64,000 nucleotides of DNA, taken from the NCBI RefSeq assembly GCF_017591425.1, contig NW_024466307.1:7579001-7643000 (forward strand), written 5' to 3'. A program made the position numbers and the translations under genes. The stretch's first letter is position 1. Every line of letters begins with the position of its first letter. This document shows, in pieces, positions 46,538-58,215 of the stretch. This stretch comes from Ochotona curzoniae (Eukaryota; Chordata; Mammalia; Lagomorpha; Ochotonidae). The notes beneath the pieces were generated by a model, which had not been told where the DNA came from, did not search any database, and saw only the letters and a list, made by a program, of their open reading frames with translations.

Positions 46538-49075
46538 CTTTATTCTTAACGATGGGGTGTGTGTGTCTGGAAGAGCTATCTTCACCTATCAAAGGCTTCT
46601 TTCTGCCCACACTGTCCCCCCACATCACAGTCTCAACAACAAAATCATTTCTTTCTGAGCAACTTCTTTACATGTATGATGAAGAAAATCACTGGGTGTG
46701 GTGCTCTGTGCGGTGCCGGCTTAAGAACTGTCCAACTGTGGGCTTCAAAAATGTTGTCTCTGCTATTATGTGATCCACAGCTTAAGATTTCCAAGAATCA
46801 AGGACAATGAAATTATCACTTCCACTTCAGTATCAAGAATTCCCCAGAAAAGGATAGAATTACTTCTAGTTTTACTTTGCCTTTCTGAAATTAATCTGGA
46901 TCATCTATTTCAAGTTTTCCCCAGGTGATTTAGCCTGTAGATACCTCCCATATAGGTAGCAAATTATATAATTATACATTATGTAATGTAAACATAAATT
47001 ATATAATGTCTGCTTACTGTCACGCTATATTGTTCCCTTTCTGAGGTCCCTCAGGAGAGGAATTGTCCCTTTACACTCAAGTTGCCAGCTAATTGCAGTG
47101 TTGCAGGGCTCCTGGAAACGATAAGTAAATTCAAAGTAACAGTAACTTCAGAGACCAATTCCTGTAAGCCCCTAATTGGAGTGTAAGACATGAAGGCTGT
47201 TTTCAATGATCTTAGAACAAGAAAACATTTTTGATGTGGTAATTCATTTCTCAGTGAAGACTAACATCCTTAAATATTTGCTTCAGGAAAAATTTGGGAT
47301 GTGAAGACTTAAACAGGCTGCACCAGAGAGCTGAGAATTATAGCTGATACACAATGATATTATCTAGAAGATAATAACCTTCAGATGACAGACAGATAAC
47401 TTTGTCTAAGTTCAGTTACCCTGCTATTTCCAGAATTTTATAGTTAAAAAATTACTAATCCTGCAAGGAAGTGTGTAGGGAATTTTAAACAAAGTATGAC
47501 TAACTTTGGTGAACAACTTGTTCGTGGTTTCATGCCATCAGTTAAGAGCATGAGTTACTGCGATGTGCTGTGGATTTTCGCATGACGAGGTGGTTCAATG
47601 CGTGGTGTGACTCAGGGTCTGCCCTACAAAGACTGCTCTAGAAGATTCTTCTTGAAGCATTTGCAATGTTCTTATGAAGTCAGAGGAATCCATACACTGC
47701 ATTTCTAGCACAATGTAGCATGGCTTCTGTCCTGTGGAATGGGATCATGAAAAGCTGAATTTTGAATTTTCCTTCTACAAAACAACTTTTTGCCTCTTTA
47801 AGCAATTCTCACTATTACAAGAAGGATTTTTTTTCTGCTGAACATCAACGATGTCATTAGGAGAGTGGCCAATGGCGACATGACTGTAAACATAGCCCGC
47901 ACTTCCTTAATGTTGTTTTCGTGGTCTGTAAATAAAGCAAACATGGGCATATTGTGAGAACATTTTGAAAGGAACCATTCAAAGCCTACACATTTTCCAT
48001 TAGGGAAAGGAAATCATGTTTATACTAACATGCCAGGTGGTCCCGAATTTCTTCGAAGTGATGACTAAATGGTTTTAAGTTTCTTGGAATCCCGGATGTG
48101 AAGCACAAAGAAGAAAGCTTGTGTCACTCACACTGAGTTGAGATTGAGAACGGTCTTGCAAGGCGACCTTAGCCTCACTGGAAGCTCTCCCTGCCTGCTC
48201 GTGATCAGCTGTGCAGGTGCACAGATGGGCCAGTGAAGTCAGAGGGTGGGAGGATTGCAAAAAGGAGATATATTGAACTTAAACGTTTTGAGCATTTATC
48301 TTGTCCTCTGATAGTTAGCTCTGTATGCGTGTTCTTCTAAATAACATAAAATCATAACTGTACTGTCCTTCCCTACAGGATGGTTACCAGTTGGACAAGC
48401 CAGAAGAATTTCTCTGGCTGTCCATTGGAGGCCCAGAGAGGGAAGGCAAGAGGTCAGAGCACTTCCAAGGGTCTAGGACAAGGACATTGCCTAGTACACA
48501 GTTTTGTTTCAGAAGAGAACAGACGTGAGTGTGTGCAAAAGGCCACAGGTCAGCCTGATGTGCGATGCGTGATTCCAAAGAGGCTAGATGCACAGGGACC
48601 CACCTGGAGCAGAGCTGGCAGTCGCTGTCCAAGGGACTAAAGTTCCCAGGATTGGGCTGTTCAGGAAGCACGCTGCACAGGCATGAATGTCTCCTGCAGA
48701 AAAAAGAAAGAACTTGCAGGGCTTTTTCACTGACTGTCTTTAATATCAAGTCCATCATTCATCTTTGGAATTATTTGCTGGTATATTGTATCTTTCCAAT
48801 GTGATAGGAATGTGGCCAATTTTGTGTTATTCAGCAAGAGCAATTTTAAACCATATAAGATGGGGTATGTTAAAGTGTGTTGTACCTGACATATATTTGA
48901 CTTCATAACAAATTTAGGCAGCTTACTGTGCAGTAAATTCAAGTATGTTTTCTTGGGACAGCTGTTTGGTTTCATGGTTGTGACATTACCAGAAAGGCCC
49001 CATCCTCTGCAGGAGTGCCTGGATGGGGTGGTGGGCTTGGCCTCTGGACTCTAATGCTAATCTCTTGCTCTTCTT
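46538..49075. other. Long intronic stretch, nothing recognised
   Basis: About 2.5 kb, AT-rich around 46960-47010 (imperfect 'attatataattatacattat'). Without named repeats and without coding character. This is the largest repeat-poor block of the second half of the intron, and a place where conserved non-coding sequence could hide. Confidence 0.45.
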
Positions 49076-49240
49076 TTTCTAAGATTTCTTTATTTTTATT
49101 GGAAAGGCAGATTTAAAGAGAGAAGGAAGGAGAGAGAGAGAAAGATTATCCATCCACTGATCCATTGAAGGCCACAAGGGCGGGAGCTGAACCAATCTGG
49201 AGCCAGGAGGCAGGAGCTTCTTCTGGCTCTTCATGCAGAG
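49076..49240 (-). mobile_element. C-type SINE, head truncated, antisense
   Basis: 'ctaagatttctttattttta', 'ttggaaaggcagatttaaag', 'gatccattgaaggccacaag', 'ggagccaggaggcaggagct' and 'tcttctggctcttcatgcag'. The part from the middle to the tRNA-like head is missing. Confidence 0.8.
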
Positions 49241-49477
49241 AGCTCAGAGTGGATCTCTAGTTTCTAGTCATCTCTAATTAGTGCCTCTTGAGCCGTTTCG
49301 TTCTGGCTCTTTGTCTCTCTTACCAGTTCTTCAGGCCACTGGGAAACCCATGGGTGACTTGCATTTTCACACACTACTTTGGCTTCACTGTCAAAGAAAT
49401 GAGAAGAGTGGTTAATTTGTTAATTACTTGAAAGCACTTTAGTCCCAGACAAGTGCTGACTAGCAAAGTGCATCTTA

Positions 49478-49605
49478 CATTTTAATGTATGTTCGAATCA
49501 CTCAGGGTCCTGGTAAAAGGCAGGTTCAGGATCTTTGTAGCAGGGCTGAGTGCCTGCAGTGTTAAGAAAGCTCCCCAGATAGTCCTGATGGAGCATGGAA
49601 AACCA
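49478..49605. mobile_element. Possible MER5-type hAT fragment
   Basis: 'tatgttcgaatcactcaggg', 'tcctggtaaaaggcaggttc', 'gttaagaaagctccccagat' and 'agtcctgatggagcatgg' follow the MER5A order ('tgtgcatcagaatcacctgg', 'cttgttaaaacacagattgc', 'ctaacaagctcccaggtga', 'tgctgatgctgctgg'). Confidence 0.55.
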
Positions 49606-49924
49606 GCCTGGGTGGAAGTGTGGGTCGGGCAGCCTTGTGCATTCATTGCAGATACAGGGTCTTTGTCAGGCGCTGGAGGGAACATGCATTAGGCCCCTTT
49701 CTATGCCTGTGACATCCAGCAACATGCCTGGCATGTGACAAATCAATTCATGTGGGCTGGATTTTGGTTGAACTGAGTATACATGAAATACAGGATTCTC
49801 AATGCCTTCATTTTTTCTATTTATAAAAAGAAACAAATCTCAGGTATTTCACATGCACAGTATTAAGAAAATAATGATGCTTCTTACCCTTCCTTCTTCC
49901 TCCTCCTCTGCTTAATATTTTTTT

Positions 49925-51118
49925 CCGTTTTACAATGACATATTTTTAATTATCTTTATAATCACAAGTTTCAGCTTGCTAAATAAGGTGGTAAGTAGAA
50001 AACTCACTGGTCCTATTTTCTTCATATGCCTTACCTTTGTTTTTCTGTGCTGTATTAGTTACCATAATGCATGCAATATGTATATGATTTTGGGGGGACT
50101 AGTTGATTTCACCAAGCATATGTTGCATCCAATTTGTTTTGAAAGACAGGATTTCATTCTTTTTATGGCTGATGGCTGAGTGGTGTTCCATTGGGAATAT
50201 AAACCATCATTTTTATCTAACCATTGGTGGATGGATATCTATGTGGATTCCATATCTTAGCTATTGTGAATTAACCTATTATAAACATGGGGTACAGATA
50301 ACTCTTTTGTGTGTTGATTTCATTTCCTTTGTGTAAATTCCCAGGAGTGGAATGACCGGGTCATGTGGCAGATAGATCTATCTTCAGATTTCTGAGGAAC
50401 CTCCTTGCTGTCTCCGCTAGTGGTTGTCCTAATTTATATTCCCAGTAACAGTGAATTAGGTTTTCTCAACATCCTCACCACACTTTTTTTTTTTTTTTGG
50501 ATGATAGCCATTCTAAACGGGATGGGGTGAACACTCAGTGTGGTTTTTTGTTTGTTTTGTTTTGTTTTTTGTTTTTTACATTTCCTTGATGGTTGTTGAT
50601 TCTCAGCATCTTCCCCTGTGTCTGTTGGCCATTTATATTTATTTACTCCTTGAAAATGCCTGTTCATGTCCTTAACCCATTTCTTACCTGGATTGTTTGT
50701 TTTGTTGTTGAGGGTTTTTTTAAACTCCTTATATATTCTAGATATTAATCCATTATCAGCTGTATAGTTGGCAAATTTTTCTTCCATTCTTCTGCTTGTC
50801 TCCTTGTTGAGTGTTTCCTTTGCTCTGTGGAAGCATCTTAGCTTTGTGGAATCCCATTTGTCTATTCTTGCCTTTACTGTCTGTACTGCTGACTTGTTAT
50901 CCAAGAAATCCCTGCCGATGCCAATGCCTTATAGTGTTTCTCCATGGTTTTTTTCTTACAATTTGAAGGTCTTACTATTAGATCCCGATAAATGGGGAGA
51001 TTATTTTTGTGTAGGACATGAGGTCAGGATCTTGTTTCTTATTTCTGTAGTCAGCAATCCAGTTTTCCAAGCACTGTTTATTGAAGAGATCATCTTTTCT
51101 CAAGAGTTTTTAAAAATA
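49925..51118 (-). mobile_element. L1 LINE 3' part (antisense)
   Basis: On the + strand it reads as the antisense of an L1 end: 'gacaggatttcattcttttt', 'atggctgatggctgagtggt', 'ccattggtggatggatatct', 'ccaggagtggaatgaccggg', 'ttctgaggaacctccttgct', 'ctccttatatattctagata' and 'catttgtctattcttgcctt'. On the - strand an ORF2 fragment is still open (50434-50904). A (GTTTT)-like run (50541-50577) has grown inside. An interruption at 51119-51400 separates it from the more 5' part at 51410-51640. Confidence 0.9.
50434..50904 (-). pseudogene. L1 ORF2 C-terminal remnant (156 open codons)
   Basis: The - strand frame contains KWDSTKLRCFHRAKETLNK, FANYTADNGLISRIYKEFK, NNPGKKWVKDMNRHF and FRMAIIQKK in this order. 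This is the part of LINE-1 ORF2p downstream of the reverse transcriptase domain; full ORF2p has about 1,275 residues. The RT catalytic part and the C-terminal cysteine-rich end are not present in this frame. A lysine/glutamine-rich stretch is caused by the simple-repeat expansion inside the element. It is a dead fragment, and the start Met is only the first ATG of the open stretch. Confidence 0.88.
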
Positions 51119-51138
51119 CTATATATATATATATATAT
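51119..51138. repeat. (TA)n microsatellite inside the L1 region
   Basis: About ten TA units, at the left edge of about 280 bp of non-L1 text that interrupts the L1. Further alternating 'cacacacatatgtgtgtat' follows near 51186-51204. Confidence 0.9.
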
Positions 51139-51409
51139 CTTATTTATAATACTATATGTACATACATGAAGCCATGTGTATACTCACACACATATGTGTG
51201 TATCAAACCATGTCTTGGTTCACAATACTGGAAAACATCTCATCCTGATCTTAGCAGATCAACACATTTCAGGCTTATTAACATCCATTGAGAGAAAAGG
51301 TTCAAATGATTGTGTTGTAAGATTGGTAGGTTTATCAATTTTATATCTATGCAAAACTGAAAAAAAAAACTTAAATTAGCTCATTCTCAAAGATTAGTTG
51401 GTTGTATAT

Positions 51410-51640
51410 GTGTGGATTAATTTCTGGGGTTTCTAGTCTGTTTCAGTGGCCAACACGTCTGTTCTTATGCCAGTAGCAAGCTATTTTAATAACTGCCTTT
51501 TCATATGTCTTAAAGCCTAGCATTGTGAGGTCTCCGCTTTATTTTCCTTGTTTAGGATTGTTTTGGCTCTTTACATTCTCTTGTGATTTCATACAAATTT
51601 AGGATCATTTTTCCCAGATTTGAAGACATGTGTTTGTTTT
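51410..51640 (-). mobile_element. L1 LINE fragment, more 5' part of the same element (antisense)
   Basis: 'ctgttcttatgccagtagca' (consensus: ctgtttttgtaccagtacca), 'cattgtgaggtctccgcttt', 'tgtttaggattgttttggct' and 'acaaatttaggatcattttt' continue the antisense L1 order after the interruption. I therefore read it as the same insertion. Confidence 0.8.
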
Positions 51641-51831
51641 TTACGTAGGTTTTCTAAGTGTGAAAGTGCTAACCAAGTAAAGATTGCATAAAGGTCGGCT
51701 AGTGTAAAATCCTGGCAGTACAAAGTAAATGCACTAAGTCCGATCCTTGATATCACTAGCATACTTACCACTAACTCTTCCCTGAAACTCTAAAAATAAT
51801 TGCAGAATTATAGAGGTAGCAGTAAAAGCAA

Positions 51832-51832
<1 letters not shown>

Positions 51833-51875
<43 letters not shown>
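51833..51875. repeat. (TG)n microsatellite
   Basis: 21 uninterrupted TG units in AT-rich intron. Confidence 0.97.
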
Positions 51876-51877
<2 letters not shown>

Positions 51878-52420
51878 ATTACAATTTGACCTTTCTAATT
51901 TAAATGTAATGGTCCCATATATACATTAAGGCTAATAGAATTATTGTTAGGTTTATGTGCGATAATGTGTTTAAGGACACAGTCTCATGCCCAATACACA
52001 GCAAGCAATTGCTTCTACCATAATACCAATAATATCTAGAATAACTTTAATTATCCAGTTAATTGAGTTTAGAAAAATGCTTTGTTTTCCCACTTTTTCT
52101 TAGTTTATTTACAGATGTTAATTTTCCAATTCACATTTAGAGCTCACCTACTATTTAATCCTAATATTACTCATGCTTAAAACTGCAAAGGAAAATGTGC
52201 TTTAGAGGTCAGTTAATTGTCTTTGGTCTGAAAACTGTATGTTTACAACAGAAGGAAGCAGGAATAGACGATTCTGCCTTGCAGTTGGTTAACCCAAACT
52301 CCGATTTCCCCTTTGTTCTAACCTGTTTGGACATTTATTGCTGTTTTTTTTTTTTTAAGTAACAAGCTAAATGTTTTTCTGTCAAGTTTTTCAATTCTTT
52401 TGATAAGTAGACAAATAAGA
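51876..52420. other. Intronic sequence, nothing recognised
   Basis: About 545 bp, AT-rich, with a T-run at 52346-52357. Confidence 0.5.
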
Positions 52421-52521
52421 GGATACTGCAAAAGTTCATGGAAAGTATAATTAAATTTTTTTTAAAAATTAAAAAACACTATGCATGGATTTCAGAATAT
52501 TTTTGTACCAAAATAATCAGA
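52421..52521. mobile_element. Mariner-like miniature element, cut by a SINE
   Basis: The left end 'ggatactgcaaaagttcatg' and 'gaaagtataattaaattt' is followed by 'ctatgcatggatttcagaat' and 'tttttgtaccaaaataat'. The order is that of the element at 54748-54862. The right terminal repeat is missing, and the SINE at 52522-52822 begins exactly there. Confidence 0.58.
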
Positions 52522-52822
52522 TTTTTTAAAAGAAAAATGTATTTACTTGCAAGGCAGAGTTAGAGAGAGACAAAGAAAAAGGTTCTCCATTTGCTGGGTC
52601 ACTCTCCACTTGGCTCCACTGTGTCCAGGGCTGAACCTGTCTCCATCTGGCTTTCTCATGTGGGTACAGGGGCCCAAGGACTTGAGCCATCCTCTGTTAC
52701 TTTTCTCAGTCCCTAGCAGGGAGCTGGGTTGGAAGTAGAGCAGGCAGGACATGAACCACCACCCATAAGGCATGCCAGTGTTTCCAGGTGAAGGATTAGC
52801 CTGCTGAGCCACTGTGCCAGCT
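52522..52822 (-). mobile_element. C-type SINE, antisense
   Basis: 'aaaatgtatttacttgcaag', 'gcagagttagagagagacaa', 'tggctttctcatgtgggtac', 'aggggcccaaggacttgagc', 'ctagcagggagctgggttgg', 'gaggattagc'-like 'gaaggattagcctgctgagc' and the head end 'cactgtgccagct'. Near full length. Confidence 0.9.
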
Positions 52823-52840
52823 ACAGTAGAAAACTTTTTT

Positions 52841-52860
52841 GTTTTGTTTTGTTTTGTTTT
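52841..52860. repeat. (GTTTT)4 simple repeat
   Basis: Four GTTTT units between two antisense SINEs. It looks like the modified T-rich tail (antisense poly-A) of the SINE that follows. Confidence 0.9.
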
Positions 52861-52861
52861 T

Positions 52862-53103
52862 ATCATTTGTAAGGATTTAGGCAGAGCAACAAAGAGAATT
52901 CTTATTCTTGCCGCTTCAGTTGCCAAAAGCCTACAACACTTAGGGTTACACCAACACAAAGCCAAGAGTCTGGGACCAGGGAACTTAGGCCATCATCAGC
53001 TGCCTCCCAGTGCCAGTCAGCAGGCAGGGAGGATTCAGATCAGCAGTCAGATGGGGAGATGGTCTCCCAAGGGGTGGTTAAGCCTGCTCAGCCACAAGAG
53101 TAC
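52862..53103 (-). mobile_element. C-type SINE, antisense, decayed
   Basis: 'tttaggcagagcaacaaaga' leads to 'gtctgggaccagggaactta', 'ggccatcatcagctgcctcc', 'cagtcagcaggcagggagga', 'gatcagcagtcagatgggga' and 'aagcctgctcagccacaaga'. Order and direction fit the family, but it is strongly diverged. Confidence 0.65.
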
Positions 53104-53803
53104 CCACAGCAACGAACAGGATCTATCATACGTTCAGTACATTTGTGGAATAAAATTGACATAAATAGGATAGAGTGGGCATCCCCATGAGTTTCCACAT
53201 GGAGATGTTGACACTTTTATTAAAAGACCTGCTAGGGAGAGCTCCCTGCAAGTAGCTGGCATAAAGCTCCATCAAGGCTGTCCTACTGAGAAAGACTTAG
53301 AAAGAAGGCCTTGGAAACTTTTTTTTTTATTCCCCATGTCCTTTTCATTCCCTGTGTAGCCCAGATGTGACCCAGATGTCAGCTGCCTGGATTTCTTCAT
53401 GTCTTGCAAGTTGCCAGGATCAACTTGTTCCTTAAAATACAATTAAGATGGACTCAAATCACAATCTCCCATCCAGGGAGTTCCTATCATCTATTCCAGT
53501 CCTCCTGTGGCTTGACCTGCAGCTGAACTCTCCCCTGGCCTCCCAGGTCCCTCGGTTCCTTGTTGGGCTGATTCCATTTAGGAATCAAGAACTTGAAATA
53601 ATCCATGTCATTTACATCAGTATTTTTAAAAATCAAGTTAGACACTGCAAGTAAAAACATTTCAGTAAGTATGTAGTACTGTTATCACAGGGAGGTAGTA
53701 GACTTGAGAAGTTGGGACATGACTTAAGGCAGAGTATATGGGAAAGACCTGGAAGGAGAAAAACTAAACGTGAGAAACCAGTGTCTGTTGTTTCATGTGG
53801 TCT
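53104..53803. other. Intronic sequence, nothing recognised
   Basis: About 700 bp with a T-run at 53321-53328 and no named element. Confidence 0.5.
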
Positions 53804-53820
53804 AAAATGCAGAGAAAAGG

Positions 53821-54138
53821 GGGCCTGGCACAGTAGCCTAGAGACTTAAGTCCTCACCTTGCACGCACCAGGATCCCATATGGTTGCCAGTTCTAATCCC
53901 AGCAGCCTCACTTCCCATCCAGCTTCCTGCTTGTGGCCTGGGAAAATGGTCAAGGATGTCCCAAAGCCTTGGGAACCCTGCACCTGTGTGGAAGACCCGG
54001 AGGAGGATCTGGGATTCTGGCTTTGGATTGATGCAGCTATGGCCATTGTGGTAACTTGTGGAGTGGGTCAGCAGACAGAGGATCTTCCTCTCTGTCTCTT
54101 CTCTCTGTATATCTGACTTCGCAATAAATTTTTTTTTT
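53821..54138 (+). mobile_element. C-type SINE, sense, with target-site duplication
   Basis: The head 'gggcctggcacagtagccta' is followed by 'ccaggatcccatatggttgc', 'cagttctaatcccagcagcc' (B-box-like) and 'aggatgtcccaaagccttgg', and it ends in an A/T-rich tail. The duplication AAATGYAGAGAAAA is at 53805-53818 and 54139-54152 with one C/T difference. It is therefore rather young. Confidence 0.93.
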
Positions 54139-54152
54139 AAATGTAGAGAAAA

Positions 54153-54747
54153 AGAATGGATACTGAGACTGAGTGGCTGCCCTTTCTGCTGTCTTGGGGC
54201 ACAACTGTGTTGCATGTCTAGTCTGTGAATGTTTGCCTGTTCTGTTTAATGTTGTGCCTTTTACCTACAAGTAGCAGGTGTGACTGCCCACAAATGATGG
54301 TGCAGGAGGAAATAACGCAGGCTGTGTGCCATCCACAGTAAATTCAGGAAGCCAGGGACTTCATCATTCCGACACCCCTCTGCAGATGGAGAATGTTTTG
54401 AAATACCTCATGAAATGTGTCTTGTTTACACGAGGAATCTATGCAGCAGGCCGTGGTCATTAGAAAGGATATTTGCGAAAGGCCTTTAGTAACAAATGTA
54501 AACTGGAGGTACTGCTTTCCCCAAACGGCAAGAATGGGTGTTTTCCTTGATTACTTGTATTTTGAATTTTGAGGATTCCTTTCAAGCAGGTTGTGTGGCT
54601 GTTTATCTTTCAATTTTATGTGAAGTCCAATGTTAGTGGCTGTATACAGTGTGTTGGTGTACAGATGGAAAATTTTCTGAATGGTGACATTGAGGGAAAT
54701 ATTTGAAAAGAAATAACCTTATTATGATTTCTTTTAATTAAGATATA
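54153..54747. other. Intronic sequence, nothing recognised
   Basis: About 595 bp. Nothing recognised. Confidence 0.5.
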
Positions 54748-54862
54748 AGACTATTTCAAAAAGCTCACAAAAAATTGAATGAAAATTTATTTTGGCACAA
54801 AAATTTTCAGCTTCCCTTTTCTGTAATAGGCATGTGTTATGAACTTTTTAAAGAATTCTTGT
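54748..54862. mobile_element. Mariner-like miniature element with both ends
   Basis: The left end 'agactatttcaaaaagctca' (54748-54767) and the complement of the right end near 54839-54860 ('agaattctttaaaaagttca') form imperfect terminal inverted repeats around only about 75 bp with 'tttattttggcacaaaaatt'. No coding capacity. It looks like a non-autonomous derivative of a mariner element. Confidence 0.62.
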
Positions 54863-55005
54863 GTGCCTGGATTTTAAAATTTTTACGTGAAAATAAACAC
54901 TTTAATTTCCCATGTACCATTTGAGTGTCCCTTACCCTGGTCTTATAACCTGTACGTAGAGTGGGCTTTGTCTGTGTAGAGACCCTTGGAAGCATGGTTG
55001 TAATA

Positions 55006-55300
55006 GGGTGGGCATTGTGGTGTGGAAGATGAAGCTGCTCTGTAGAGTACCTGTCTCCTTAATGGAACGCTGATTCAAGTCCTGGCTCCCCTGCTTTCAG
55101 TCCAAGTTCCTGCCAATGCTCCTGGAAAGCAGAAGATTGCCCAAGTACTGGAGCCCCTGCTACCCACTTGGGAGACTCAGATGAAATTCCTGGCTCCTGC
55201 TTTGGCCTGGCCTGTCGCCCAACCATTGTGGCCATTTAGGAAGTGAACCAGGAGGGAAGATCCCTCTCTGTCTTTCCCCATCATCACTCTGGCTCTCATG
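55006..55300 (+). mobile_element. C-type SINE, sense
   Basis: 'gggtgggcattgtggtgtgg', 'gattcaagtcctggctcccc', 'ctcctggaaagcagaagatt', 'cacttgggagactcagatga', 'attgtggccatttaggaagt' and 'gatccctctctgtctttccc' in correct order. The A-tail is no longer visible. It lies 0.7 kb upstream of exon B, in the direction of transcription. Confidence 0.83.
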
Positions 55301-55465
55301 CAGGAGCAGCCCCAGGGGTCACCAGAGGTCCACAGAGACCCACCCACTGCTTTGACAGTAGCTGTCTCTGTCTGGGCTTAGGGAGAACAGAAAGGAGTCT
55401 TTGCACTCTGACCATGGTCTTCAACTGGGAATTTGCAGCACAAAACTGGGTGTGGTTTGATCAGT

Positions 55466-55516
55466 GATTCCCAAAGTGTGTTCCAGACAATGTTACTCCT
55501 ACTGTGAGGCACCCAG
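55466..55516. mobile_element. Possible MER5-type hAT end
   Basis: 'cagtgattcccaaagtgtgt' and 'tccagacaatgttactcct' resemble the MER5 terminal text 'cagtggttcccaaagtgtggtccccggacc'. Only one end is seen. Confidence 0.42.
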
Positions 55517-55979
55517 AATTTACTGAGTGCTCTGTGTGAAGTATTGCAGTCTTCATGACCAACTTTCTCAATGAATACTACTAGAATGCTTATTTTGAAG
55601 ATAAGGAAAGGTAGGAATAAGTTAACGTATCAGTCATTTTTGAGCATGCCACACTGGGATATAATGCCAGCAGAAGCCTGATATATTGACCCCCATGACT
55701 GTGGTAGACTTTCAAATGACAACATGTATACACTGAATCTCCAATAGATGGATATGGTATGCATCTCTTGTATTTATTTGGCCTGAACCTGTTTTGAATT
55801 TTTCTAAGCTTCCCAAAATCCGAGAACTGGAACATGGAGCTTGGTGAGACATGGGGCTTGATTTTAATCCTGCAAGCCTCCATTCAGAGAAACCAAAAGT
55901 TTGGTTTTGCCAGTCCCCAGACCCAAAGGGCTCATCTACTGTGGTGCCATGATACGTTCTGAATTGAGACGTGTCTGTG
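55517..55979. other. Intronic sequence before exon B
   Basis: Last part of the giant intron. A 162-codon - strand frame (55712-56200) runs through here and over exon B; it is the shadow of the coding exon plus intron and has no own family. Confidence 0.6.
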
Positions 55980-56939
<960 letters not shown>

Positions 56940-58215
56940 GTTACAAATATGAAGTCTAGTAAATGGAAATCATTAATAAACTCTTTATATTTTATCTTTT
57001 TATCAGAATTGAAGCAGCTTACTACAAGGACAAAGTGTAATTAAAAGATAATAATTTAAAATCTAAACTTGATTCCTTAAACTCCATCAAGTCAAACATG
57101 CTTTTGTGAAAGAATTGAGGATCCTTGAAATTCAACCATATCATGTAGTCTTTGTATATGTTATTCAATGAAAACAAATGAGTGAATTTTAAAGAATTTT
57201 TGAAACAAAATGTGTTAGGTCAGAAGGAGCTAAGTCAGGACTGTAAAGTGATTGCCTCTAAACTCTTACAGGATTGCATTTATCTCAGAGGAATGAGCAT
57301 TGCTACAGTGGAAAAACTCTTCGGCAAAACTTTCTCAGGTGCTTTTCTGCTAAAACCTTTAAAGCATTGCCCAAAAAGTAGATATTATCATTCTTTGGCT
57401 TTCCGAAAAGTAAAATGCCTTGAGCATCCCAAAAATCTGTTGCCATGAATTTTGCTCTTGATCAATCCACTTGGGCAACACTTTCATCTCTTGGTAGCCA
57501 TGGCTTTGATTGTGCTTTGTCTTCAGGCTGTAGTTGGGGGAAACCATGTCTCATCTCTCATTACAATTCTTCAAAGAGATGCTTGGGGATCTAAATCCCA
57601 CTTGTGTAAAATTTCCAATGAAAGCCCTGCTTTTTGTCTGAAACTGGTCTGGGTGGAACCATTTGGGCATCCATTGAGCAGAAAGTTTGTTGCACTTGCA
57701 TTTTTCCAGCCAGCATGGCTTTAGCTGAACCAGTTTAGATGTCTGTGGTGTGACTATTGTTTATGCCATTAACCATCAGTTCTCCTAAGTTAGTGCATGA
57801 GTGAAATCGTTTTTCTTTGTTCTTACAAAGTGATGTGTCAGTCTGCCATGGTGAACTTCATCATCATCATCACTCCTTACAATGAATTATCCGTTTGTAA
57901 AGTGCTGATTTTTTTAAGACATTGTCCCTGTAAGGTTTTGCAAGGCATCAGCGATTCTATTCTATTCTTTTTTCACCCAAGACAAACCATAAATTTGATG
58001 TTTGTTCTTGTTGTTCCAGTTTTGTCACAGTTTGTGTTCCTTAGAGGACTCTTTCTACCTGATGCTATCTTTTTTCATGGTTCAGACTTGATCCTGTTTG
58101 TATGTGTCCTAACAAGTTCGTACAGGTTTACTTTGGTGCAACATCTCTCAAAAGCCACACATTTTTTTTTTATAATCTACATTTTCCTGAACTCTCAGAA
58201 GAGTCCAAATGTGTA
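56940..58215 (-). mobile_element. Decayed mariner-family DNA transposon (about 1.28 kb)
   Basis: On the - strand I read three transposase landmarks at proper distances. VMRDETWFP (complement of about 57536-57564) carries the second catalytic Asp in its family 'TGDETW' motif. After a one-base frameshift QLQPEDKAQSK and, beyond a stop, MATDFWDAQGI follow (about 57431-57537). PDLAPSD (57219-57239) is the mariner signature with the third catalytic Asp. The 58170-58215 end ('attttcctgaactctcagaa') resembles the ends of the miniature elements in the neighbouring intron. The total length equals that of a complete mariner (about 1.3 kb). Frameshifts and stops show that it is inactive. The N-terminal third is unclear. 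Confidence 0.78.
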
